From NCBI GenBank assembly GCA_030591285.1, contig JAUVBH010000055.1, positions 1-8,399 on the forward strand: a stretch of 8,399 bases of DNA, in the 5' to 3' direction. Below the pieces are notes generated by a model. The model worked only from the letters and a program-made list of their open reading frames with translations, was not told the DNA's origin and made no database searches. The position numbers were made by a program, and so were the translations under genes. This document shows positions 1 through 6,607 of this stretch, piece after piece; positions within the stretch are counted from its first letter, which is position 1, and each line of letters opens with the position of its first letter. This stretch comes from Thermoplasmatota archaeon. Its GTDB lineage: Archaea; Thermoplasmatota; Penumbrarchaeia; Penumbrarchaeales; Penumbrarchaeaceae.

Positions 1-938
1 AATCTTATCCCAACTGCATCCTGCCTATCAAAGATCGTCATGATCAGATTCTGAGGCATATTCCAAGTTCCAGAATCGAACATCTCCAATGCGTCCACCG
101 ATGCCTTGAACTTCATATGAGTGAAGATAAGGACCTCGAACCCTATCATCACAGGATTCGGAATTATTAGAGGTTTCAAAGCTCTCTTTTCAAAAAGCAT
201 GTTTCTGATCCTTCTGTACTTGTACCTGCTCATATTGGCTTTATCAAGATGGAACTGGTCGGAACTGTCTGGATAAGTTACCAGCTGGACGAGGAGGTCC
301 CATTCCTCTTTTCCAAGATCAAGAGTGATCCCTCCGGCTCCTTCTTTGAAAAAATCCTCCCATGACAGACAGGCAACCTCCTGTCCGGGTGTATTTGGTT
401 CAAGATGTGAAACCTTGAGATCAAGATCGAAGGTGGACCTGAAAAGATTATACAGGTCGAACATCTTGTGAACCTTGACCTCCTTGAATGAGAATGGGAT
501 CGTTGTCATTCCAGATCTTTCCATGCCCAGATTATCAAAGATCATCCTTTCTGCCCTGATCAATCCATTCTTCATTGATGTGAAATCCTCTATGGCATGG
601 AATCCCATTCCTTGACCCGGTTCTGTGAGGAAGAATATCATATGAGAAGGGAGCTGATCGAGGATCTGGGCCCCCAGTGAATTTTTCAACTCCTCACTGA
701 TAAATGGTTCTATCCTGGACCCAAAACTTGCCAGCAGGATCTCGAAACCGAGAAGTCCATAGTTGGGGACGAATTCACGTTTCATGTAGCCGTCCCTGGT
801 CAGTTTGTTCTTGATCTTGTTGAACGTGAAAATATTCATATCAAGCGAGCCTGATCGGTCCTTATCACCATGCTCAGGGTTACCCATTATCGATAGCAAG
901 ACCGCTTTCTCATTGTCGGATAGCGTTTCTGATGTCAC
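1..938 (-). CDS. Tandem winged-helix-like protein, probable transcriptional regulator (partial, C-terminus off window)
   Basis: The frame is open from a GTG at 938-936 to the left edge, giving 312 codons with no stop; the next in-frame stop upstream is TAA at about 972-974. The protein is an internal duplication. Module 1 has a helix-rich segment (residues 7-55) ending in KIKNKLTRDGYMKREFVPNY, then LLGFEILLASF at 62-72, and LPSHMIFFLTEPGQGMGF at 96-113. Module 2 repeats the order: YRRIRNMLFEKRALKPLIIP at 241-260, MIGFEVLIFTHMKF at 264-277, and MPQNLIMTIFDRQDAVGI at 294-311. The offset is about 200 residues, so the full protein is probably near 400 residues. The helix-helix-wing layout followed by a P...GFE strand recalls Lrp/MarR-type DNA-binding proteins, but I recognise no named family. 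I see no signal peptide or membrane segment, so it is probably cytoplasmic. GTG was chosen because a TATA box lies about 30 bases upstream, fitting a leaderless transcript. It is divergent from the RND exporter and could regulate it; that is inference. Confidence 0.75.
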   Translation of the reverse strand, partial: MTSETLSDNEKAVLLSIMGNPEHGDKDRSGSLDMNIFTFNKIKNKLTRDGYMKREFVPNYGLLGFEILLASFGSRIEPFISEELKNSLGAQILDQLPSHMIFFLTEPGQGMGFHAIEDFTSMKNGLIRAERMIFDNLGMERSGMTTIPFSFKEVKVHKMFDLYNLFRSTFDLDLKVSHLEPNTPGQEVACLSWEDFFKEGAGGITLDLGKEEWDLLVQLVTYPDSSDQFHLDKANMSRYKYRRIRNMLFEKRALKPLIIPNPVMIGFEVLIFTHMKFKASVDALEMFDSGTWNMPQNLIMTIFDRQDAVGIR

Positions 939-963
939 CAGAACAATAAAGGTCGAACAAGGG

Positions 964-972
964 ATATAAAAT
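964..972 (-). promoter_or_regulatory. Archaeal TATA box of the minus-strand regulator gene
   Basis: Read on the minus strand the sequence is ATTTTATAT, centred near 968, about 30 bases before the GTG at 938. Archaeal TATA boxes sit about 25-30 bases before the transcription start, so transcription would begin at or very near the start codon. No Shine-Dalgarno motif precedes the GTG, which agrees with leaderless translation. Confidence 0.5.
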
Positions 973-1106
973 TATCGACATTTAGACAGAAATGACCCAT
1001 AATATTCCAAGAGTTTAATATTTCACCACCATTTCTTCATATTCTTGCGATTTATTTGCAAAATACTTCCATAATCAATAAATACCATTATGAAATAGGC
1101 CAGGGC

Positions 1107-1111
1107 AGGAG
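1107..1111 (+). promoter_or_regulatory. Ribosome-binding site of the RND exporter gene
   Basis: AGGAG lies five bases before the ATG at 1117 and supports that start. Because it needs a transcribed leader, this gene is unlike the leaderless regulator and Kae1-Bud32 genes on either side. Confidence 0.6.
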
Positions 1112-1116
1112 TTCAA

Positions 1117-4100
1117 ATGATCACAGAAAAGGTTGGGAGATTCGCCACCAGGTTCCCCTGGCTTGGTATAGCCATAATCCTCCTCATTACTGGTGCTTCC
1201 ATGATGGCACAGGTACTCATGCCAATGGAAGAATCCTTCGATCAGGAGGATTTCATGCCTGATATGGAAGTTGCCATAGCCCATTCGGAATATCAGGACA
1301 AGTTCACATCCACATACACCTACATTGTCCTCGTCAGATCAGATGATGACGACATGGTTACCAAACAGGGTTTCCTGGATACCATCAATCTTTCAAACGA
1401 GATAGCCAAGGACCCTACATTCCAGGAATGGAGAGATCCCGCCGAACAGGGAGCCTACCCCATATCTCCTCCCTTTGCACTATTCCAGATGCGTCAAGCA
1501 GTTGATTTCGCAGAGGACCTATCCTCCACAGGATCTTCCTTCAATGATTACTATCCTTACATAATGACAACCAACGCCAGCGGATCCACCTTTTCCACTG
1601 ATATCGCATCCGCGAACCTCTCAGATGACAATATAGTTTCATCCATGATCACGGACCTTAGGACCGATCTCGATGATCTGATCGAAGGGACCGAGCTACA
1701 GGAAACTTCAGGAGCCGATCCTGTTGATGCCCAGGGATATTTTGAGTCTATCCCGGACGATCAGGGTTTGAAAACAGAGATAGGTTCGCTCCTATCCTAT
1801 AATTTCTCCGATCCCAAGATCTTCAATGCCACTATGTCCCTGATGAGATTCTCTTCATTGACCACACCAACCATCGAACAGCTTGATGGTGCTATCGGTT
1901 CCGTTGATGAAGCACTCGCTGATGAACGGATATCAAACTCCACGAAGGCGTCACTGCAGGATCTGAGGACCGACCTGGAAGGTTCCATAGAAAGGCTCCA
2001 GACCTTGTTATCCATCGCGAACATCAGGGGCAATCCCCTGGGCCTGGGGCAGATGACCCAGTACTTCTATTTCGGTCAATTCATTCTAATTAACTTCCTA
2101 ACAGAGGATTTCGACCCCATGAATGGTGAGTTCTCTGCTGAAGGATGCATGATCCTCCTGAACTTGGATTACATCTTGAACGAAATGAGGGACAGCGATC
2201 CTGATGGACTGAGAGATATTGAAGGAGAGATATCCAAGGTCGTGAACAAGGCTGACGATGGATCGGACCTTGTGATCCACCCACTAGCATTCGCCCAGAT
2301 CGATCAGAAGATCAATGACGCCTCAAATGAATCAATGATGATCCTTCTGCCGCTTGCTCTCCTTTTTGTATTGATCATCCTATCGGTAATATATAGAAAC
2401 ATATTCGACATGATACTGAATATAATCGCCCTATCAATGGCGATCATCTGGATGTACGGATTCGGTTCCGTCATGGGTTATTCATCCAATCCCATGATAA
2501 CAGCCGTTCCTGTCTTGATAATGGGTCTTGGTATAGATTACGGGATCCATCTTACAATGAGATACAGAGAAGAGATCAGGAAGGGTAAGACGGTCAAGGA
2601 ATCCCTTCACGGTATGAGTGGATCAGTTGGAATGGCACTTTTACTTGCCACTTTCACTACGGTCTTCGCTTTCCTTTCCAATATATTCTCCCCTGTGGGA
2701 TTGATCGTGCAGTTTGGTGTGATGGCTGCTGTTGGTATAACTGCCAGCTTCATCATAATGGTGATCTTCGTTCCGTCTGTCAAGGGACTCCGTGATGTTA
2801 GAAGAGCCAAAAAAGGCAAACCTCTCTTCCAGAAGTTCAAGGAGGGAGAATGCGACCTCTGCGAGAAAGAAGAGAACAACAAGAAGATCGTCAACCGGAT
2901 CATCCTGGGCATGTCCCTGAGGGCTGAAAGACATCCTGCAATAATACTCACAGCGGTTGCCATCATCACTTTAGGCATGTTTGGAGCTGCATTGAACAGT
3001 GAGATCGTTTTCGATGTCAAAGATTTCCTCCCGGATGATCTTCAAGAATCAAAGGACCTATCATACATGTTCACCGAATTCAATCTTGGTGGTTCAGGAG
3101 ACCTTGGAATAATACTGGTTGAGGGAGACATATCCGACCCCGAAGTTCTTAGGTCAATGAACGATACAATGGCAGCGGCGGTCGCACTTAACTCCGAATA
3201 TATATCAATGGAGGGAGAAGGGGCCAATATCAAACCGAATGCTGATTTCATTTTATACTCTTTGAAGGAAACTGCATCGATGATAGGGGCCATGGATCCA
3301 TCTAATCCCTTCGTCACCAACTACTCAGCAACCTTCGATTTCAGCACAGGTCTTCCCAGGAACAGTGCTTCCAGTGATGATATCTTGATAGTTCTGGATA
3401 TGTTCTATGAACAGTTCCCATCTGAAGCAAGAAAGGTGATCTACAAGGATGGGCAGAACTACACTATGGCCGCTATCGCCTTCACTGTGGGGACCGAGGA
3501 CGATAAAGACGCATGGGGCCTCTACGATGAGCTTCAGCTTATCTCCGAACCCCTTGAAGAGGGAGAGGACTCGAAGATCACCAAGGTTTCCGAGACCGGG
3601 ACCTCGATCGTGATGGCCGTCGTTATTAACGCATTGCAGGATTCGCAGATCAACTCCCTGATAATCACCATCATTGTTTCACTTGTTGTCCTGACAATTG
3701 TCTTCTTCTGGGAAGAGAGATCTATCATACTAGGTCTCGTTGCAACACTTCCTGTTGTGTTCTGTGTTGTTTGGATCGTCGGGACCATGTGGCTTGTAGG
3801 TATCTCACTTAACGTGATGACCATCACCATTGGATCTCTGACCATTGGACTTGGTATCACATATGGCATTCATATCACTCACAGATTCGTCGAGGATATC
3901 AAACTCGAAAAGGATCTCCTGGAGGCTTCCAAGAACACCTTGGTCAATACCGGATCCGCTCTTTTCGGGGCAGCTGCAACAACGGTTGTTGGTTTCGGTC
4001 TTTTGACCTTTGCCACGATGCCACCATTACAGCAGTTCGGACAGGTCACCGCCTTGGCAATCATCTATTCATTCATCTCCTCGGTTGTTGTTCTACCAGT

Positions 4101-4209
4101 GCTCTTGATAATCTGGGCCAAGGTGAGAAGGAGATATAGAGGCAAGACCGGGAAGAAACTCTCGTACGAGATGGAGAACAGTGAATCCTCTCCTGACGGC
4201 GTAAATTAA
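1117..4209 (+). CDS. RND superfamily (MMPL/HAE3-like) membrane exporter
   Basis: This 1030-residue membrane protein has the RND layout of two similar halves. TM1 is at about 15-35, followed by an external domain (36-406) and TM2-TM6 (408-554). A cytoplasmic linker (555-607) leads to TM7 (608-627), a second external domain (628-846) and TM8-TM12 (847-1000). Duplication shows in paired motifs: DFMPD at 45-49 matches DFLPD at 636-640, each opening an external domain; GLGIDYGIH in TM4 (470-478) matches GLGITYGIH in TM10 (911-919). RND proteins use the proton gradient to move lipids or other hydrophobic compounds across or out of the membrane; the substrate here cannot be told. Asp474 in TM4 is the likely proton-relay residue, while TM10 has Thr915 in its place. 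The first external domain, about 370 residues, is much larger than the second and is rich in Asp, Ser and Thr. The linker carries one CxxC (Cys579, Cys582). The C-terminal tail after TM12 is short and basic, then polar. The ATG is set by AGGAG just upstream. Confidence 0.88.
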   Translation: MITEKVGRFATRFPWLGIAIILLITGASMMAQVLMPMEESFDQEDFMPDMEVAIAHSEYQDKFTSTYTYIVLVRSDDDDMVTKQGFLDTINLSNEIAKDPTFQEWRDPAEQGAYPISPPFALFQMRQAVDFAEDLSSTGSSFNDYYPYIMTTNASGSTFSTDIASANLSDDNIVSSMITDLRTDLDDLIEGTELQETSGADPVDAQGYFESIPDDQGLKTEIGSLLSYNFSDPKIFNATMSLMRFSSLTTPTIEQLDGAIGSVDEALADERISNSTKASLQDLRTDLEGSIERLQTLLSIANIRGNPLGLGQMTQYFYFGQFILINFLTEDFDPMNGEFSAEGCMILLNLDYILNEMRDSDPDGLRDIEGEISKVVNKADDGSDLVIHPLAFAQIDQKINDASNESMMILLPLALLFVLIILSVIYRNIFDMILNIIALSMAIIWMYGFGSVMGYSSNPMITAVPVLIMGLGIDYGIHLTMRYREEIRKGKTVKESLHGMSGSVGMALLLATFTTVFAFLSNIFSPVGLIVQFGVMAAVGITASFIIMVIFVPSVKGLRDVRRAKKGKPLFQKFKEGECDLCEKEENNKKIVNRIILGMSLRAERHPAIILTAVAIITLGMFGAALNSEIVFDVKDFLPDDLQESKDLSYMFTEFNLGGSGDLGIILVEGDISDPEVLRSMNDTMAAAVALNSEYISMEGEGANIKPNADFILYSLKETASMIGAMDPSNPFVTNYSATFDFSTGLPRNSASSDDILIVLDMFYEQFPSEARKVIYKDGQNYTMAAIAFTVGTEDDKDAWGLYDELQLISEPLEEGEDSKITKVSETGTSIVMAVVINALQDSQINSLIITIIVSLVVLTIVFFWEERSIILGLVATLPVVFCVVWIVGTMWLVGISLNVMTITIGSLTIGLGITYGIHITHRFVEDIKLEKDLLEASKNTLVNTGSALFGAAATTVVGFGLLTFATMPPLQQFGQVTALAIIYSFISSVVVLPVLLIIWAKVRRRYRGKTGKKLSYEMENSESSPDGVN

Positions 4210-4212
4210 ATA
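4206..4212 (+). promoter_or_regulatory. TATA box of the Kae1-Bud32 gene, overlapping the exporter stop codon
   Basis: TTAAATA is centred 27 bases before the ATG at 4236, the spacing expected if transcription starts on the A of the start codon. It overlaps the TAA stop of the exporter (4207-4209). There is no Shine-Dalgarno motif in 4213-4235, which supports a leaderless transcript and an independent promoter rather than read-through alone. Confidence 0.6.
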
Positions 4213-4235
4213 GCATATCTCTCCATGGTTGTTCG

Positions 4236-5963
4236 ATGCGAACCCTGGGAATAGAATCCACAGCTCACACCATTGGAGCAGGTGTCGTAGAAGATGGTGT
4301 CGTTCTATCCAATGTCAGGGATATGTATTTGCCGATTAAAGGTGGTATCCACCCAAGGGAAGCTGCAGACCATCACGTTTTAGTTGGAAATAGCGTTGTA
4401 AGGAAAGCACTTTTAGATGCGGGCATCGAGGAAAAAGACCTGGATCTGGTCTCATTTTCCAGGGGCCCAGGACTTGGGCCATGTTTACGAGTTGGTGCGA
4501 CCATCGCCAGAGTCTTCTCACTGAAGAATGATATCCCGATCATCGGTGCAAATCATTGTGTTGCCCATCTAGAGATCGGATCCCTTCTGGGTGCTAAAGA
4601 TCCGGTCCTCCTGTATGCATCCGGAGGAAATACCCAGATCATTGCTTTCGTTAAGGGAAGGTACCGGGTCCTGGGGGAAACCCTGGACATAGGGATCGGC
4701 AACATGCTTGACAAGTTGGGCAGAGAAATGGGGATGCCTTTTCCCGCAGGTCCAAAGATAGAGAAACTTGCAAGAGGAGAAAAGATACCCGGTGTATGGG
4801 AAGAAGAGATGAAAGGAAAAACCGAACTTCTGGACCTCCCATATTCTGTGAAGGGGATGGACATCTCGTTCTCCGGGATAATGACAGCTGCTCTTGCACA
4901 CTGGAGGAATGGTGCATCAATTCCCTCTGTATGCTATTCAGTTCAGGAGATCTGCTTCTCCATGCTTTGTGAGGTCACTGAAAGGGCCATGGCACATATC
5001 GGAAGTGAAGAAGTGCTTCTGGGAGGGGGAGTGGCATGCAACCAGCGATTGAAAGAGATGGTTGACACCATGGCGGGAGAAAGGGGTGGGATCAGCTTTG
5101 CACCTCCGCCTTCACTTGCAGTGGACAATGGAGCAATGATGGCCTACCTTGGAGAAAAAATGCATCAAAGTGGTGTCGTACATCAAATGAAGGATACCAC
5201 CATCGACCAGAGATTTCGAACTGACATGGTAGATGTTATCTGGAGAGATAAAAAGGAGATCTCCACGATCCTCACCCCTGGAACAGTGAATATCGGGATA
5301 GGCCAGGACATCGAAACCGGAACAATTCTGGGGAGAGGAGCCGAGGCCAGGGTGACAGCATCGAATTTTGGAAACATTCCATCTGTGGACAAGTTCAGAT
5401 TCCCAAAAGGATACAGGACCAAAGAGATGGAGAGGAGGATCACTGACCCAAGGATCCGAAATGAGGCAAAGATGCTCAAACAGATCAGATCATTGGGTAT
5501 CAGGACCCCATTTGTGCTGGATATAGACATTGAGAAACATTTGTTGACAATGGAACTTCTCAAAGGGCCCAGGCTCGCGAGTTTGCTGAATGTCATGTCA
5601 ACGAAAGATCAAATAAGGGCCCTCAGAGAAATGGGCCGGATAATTGGGACCATTCATCATGGAGGTATGGTCCACGGGGACCTTACAACATCCAACTTCA
5701 TCCTGCTATCAAAAGAACCTGAATTGGAATTGGGTCTGATAGATTGCTCCCTCGCTGAAAGGACAGAGGAAGTAGAAAAGAAAGGGGTCGACCTCAGACT
5801 GTTCTTTGAGGTCCTATATTCCACCCACGAGGTCCTTGAACCGTTTGAAGATGATTTCTGGGAAGGTTATTTCGAGATAAATCCCAATGGGGAAGAGATC
5901 AGAAAGAAGTTGAGTGATATAACAGGGAGAGGGAGATACATCACGGAAAGGTGGGCACAATGA
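4236..5963 (+). CDS. kae1-bud32: Kae1-Bud32 fusion: KEOPS tRNA t6A threonylcarbamoyltransferase / small protein kinase-ATPase
   Basis: This 575-residue protein joins two KEOPS subunits. The Kae1 half (about 1-330) transfers threonylcarbamoyl from threonylcarbamoyl-AMP to A37 of ANN-decoding tRNAs. It has GIEST at 5-9, HPREAADHH at 39-47, the metal-binding pair His107 and His111 (NHCVAHLEIG), SGGNTQ at 129-134 for nucleotide binding, GGGVACNQRL at 263-272, and the third metal ligand Asp297 in AVDNGAM. The Bud32 half (about 345-575) is a minimal RIO-like kinase that supports t6A synthesis as an ATPase. It has the GRGAEA loop at 366-371, Lys386 in DKFRFPKGYR, RIRNEAKML at 406-414, the catalytic HGDLTTSN at 480-487, and the Bud32-typical GRGRY end at 564-568. 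The usual DFG is replaced by Asp503-Cys-Ser, which keeps the Mg-binding Asp. The fusion is known in several archaea and its length is normal for it. The ATG is fixed by the leaderless TATA spacing and by the Kae1 N-terminus. The gene overlaps the downstream diphosphatase gene. Confidence 0.96.
   Translation: MRTLGIESTAHTIGAGVVEDGVVLSNVRDMYLPIKGGIHPREAADHHVLVGNSVVRKALLDAGIEEKDLDLVSFSRGPGLGPCLRVGATIARVFSLKNDIPIIGANHCVAHLEIGSLLGAKDPVLLYASGGNTQIIAFVKGRYRVLGETLDIGIGNMLDKLGREMGMPFPAGPKIEKLARGEKIPGVWEEEMKGKTELLDLPYSVKGMDISFSGIMTAALAHWRNGASIPSVCYSVQEICFSMLCEVTERAMAHIGSEEVLLGGGVACNQRLKEMVDTMAGERGGISFAPPPSLAVDNGAMMAYLGEKMHQSGVVHQMKDTTIDQRFRTDMVDVIWRDKKEISTILTPGTVNIGIGQDIETGTILGRGAEARVTASNFGNIPSVDKFRFPKGYRTKEMERRITDPRIRNEAKMLKQIRSLGIRTPFVLDIDIEKHLLTMELLKGPRLASLLNVMSTKDQIRALREMGRIIGTIHHGGMVHGDLTTSNFILLSKEPELELGLIDCSLAERTEEVEKKGVDLRLFFEVLYSTHEVLEPFEDDFWEGYFEINPNGEEIRKKLSDITGRGRYITERWAQ
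5949..5954 (+). promoter_or_regulatory. Ribosome-binding site deciding the diphosphatase start
   Basis: AGGTGG lies inside the 3' end of the Kae1-Bud32 gene, five bases before the ATG at 5960. It favours ATG 5960 over the in-frame GTG at 5951, which would lie within this motif. Confidence 0.5.
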
Positions 5964-6529
5964 CAGATTTGAAAAAGATCAACCTGTTGACCGGGAATAC
6001 CGGTAAATTGAAGGAGATCAAACGATGGCTGGAACCCCTGGGGATCGAGGTTACATTGCTGAACAAGGAGTTCATTGAGACCCAGGTTGGATCACTTGAG
6101 GAAGTGATCTTCCAGGGTATGGAGATCATAAAGGAAAAGGAGGAGATCCAGGAACCTTTCATCAAGGATGATTCAGGTCTGTTCATTGATGATCTTAATG
6201 GTTTTCCGGGTGTGTACTCATCATACTTCCAGGGAACTGTCGGAAATGATGGGATCCTGAAGCTCATGGAAGGCAGGAAGAACAGAACCGCGAGGTTCAA
6301 AACGGTCATTGGTCTGATGATACCCGGGATCGGTGTAAGCATGTTTTCAGGAGAGTGCGTAGGAACCATCTCCGATGAGATAAGAGGTAAGCAGGGATTT
6401 GGCTATGATCCGATCTTCATTCCAGAAGGAGAGGACCGCACATTTGCGGAGATGTCACTGGAAGAGAAGAATAAAATTAGTCACAGGATAAGAGCGATTA
6501 AAGGATTGGTCGAGTTCCTTTCAAAATGA
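5960..6529 (+). CDS. rdgB: XTP/dITP diphosphatase (Ham1/RdgB family, non-canonical purine NTPase)
   Basis: This 189-residue cytoplasmic enzyme hydrolyses dITP, ITP and XTP to monophosphate and pyrophosphate, keeping deaminated purines out of DNA and RNA. Family motifs are complete: TGNTGKLKEI at 11-20 (triphosphate binding), DDSGL at 70-74 with Asp70/Asp71 as the expected metal and catalytic acidic residues, LNGFPGVYSS at 79-88, GNDG at 95-98, FGYDPIFIP at 147-155, TFAEM at 161-165, EKNKISHR at 169-176 (base recognition). Length is normal for archaeal members. The ATG overlaps the stop of Kae1-Bud32 as ATGA (5960-5963) with AGGTGG just upstream, so the pair is probably one transcript with coupled translation. 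An in-frame GTG at 5951 would add three residues but is a weaker start. The product has no direct link to t6A synthesis, so the pairing may simply be a housekeeping operon. Confidence 0.95.
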   Translation: MTDLKKINLLTGNTGKLKEIKRWLEPLGIEVTLLNKEFIETQVGSLEEVIFQGMEIIKEKEEIQEPFIKDDSGLFIDDLNGFPGVYSSYFQGTVGNDGILKLMEGRKNRTARFKTVIGLMIPGIGVSMFSGECVGTISDEIRGKQGFGYDPIFIPEGEDRTFAEMSLEEKNKISHRIRAIKGLVEFLSK

Positions 6530-6546
6530 AACTCTGAAAAGCCAAC

Positions 6547-6555
6547 AATATTTAT
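6547..6555 (+). promoter_or_regulatory. Probable TATA box of the SBBP-repeat protein gene
   Basis: AATATTTAT lies in the short gap after the diphosphatase stop. Transcription would start near 6577, giving a leader of about 30 bases that contains the ribosome-binding site. The preceding gap shows no clear T-rich terminator for the diphosphatase transcript. Confidence 0.45.
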
Positions 6556-6595
6556 CATCTAATAGCGCAATCCGCTTCCTGGACTGGGAAACCAG

Positions 6596-6604
6596 AGGGG
6601 TGAT
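6596..6604 (+). promoter_or_regulatory. Strong ribosome-binding site of the SBBP-repeat protein gene
   Basis: AGGGGTGAT matches the extended archaeal Shine-Dalgarno GGAGGTGAT at most positions and ends three bases before the ATG at 6608. A small hairpin, CTGG-GAAA-CCAG (6584-6595), ends immediately before it. Confidence 0.6.
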
Positions 6605-6607
6605 ACA

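Larger units (their letters stand above)
939..1116. promoter_or_regulatory. Divergent intergenic region between regulator and exporter
   Basis: This A+T-rich gap separates two divergently transcribed genes and should hold both promoters. The leftward TATA box is at 964-972. For the rightward exporter gene several A+T-rich candidates exist: TTTAATATTT near 1014-1023, TTTATTT at 1051-1057 and AATAAATA at 1077-1084. The middle one would give a leader of about 38 bases; the last would put the start inside the ribosome-binding site and is less likely. I see no convincing inverted repeat that would mark an operator, and no RNA gene. Confidence 0.45.

Noticed and set aside
1090..1098. Minimal upstream frame ATG AAA TAG in the exporter leader
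   Set aside because: Two codons with no ribosome-binding site in an A+T-rich leader is expected by chance.
1056..1262. Overlapping plus-strand frame of 68 codons at the start of the exporter gene
   Set aside because: It is out of frame with the signal-like first membrane segment and has no motif of its own; the exporter start has a better ribosome-binding site.
2607..3020. Antisense open frame of 137 codons inside the exporter gene
   Set aside because: It lies wholly opposite a strongly supported membrane protein, has no ribosome-binding site or TATA box of its own, and its translation is low in complexity without any recognisable motif.
4225..4235. ATG at 4225 as start for Kae1-Bud32
   Set aside because: It is out of frame with the Kae1 domain; ATG 4236 matches the family N-terminus and the TATA spacing.
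5183..5596. Antisense open frame of 137 codons opposite the Kae1-Bud32 junction
   Set aside because: The sense strand encodes clear Bud32 motifs here; the antisense product matches nothing recognisable.
5951..5959. GTG start adding three residues to the diphosphatase
   Set aside because: The ATG at 5960 has AGGTGG at good spacing and the classic ATGA overlap; the GTG would sit inside that binding site.
5941..6369. Antisense open frame of 142 codons opposite the diphosphatase
   Set aside because: The sense frame carries every Ham1 family motif, so the antisense frame is a by-product of its codon use.
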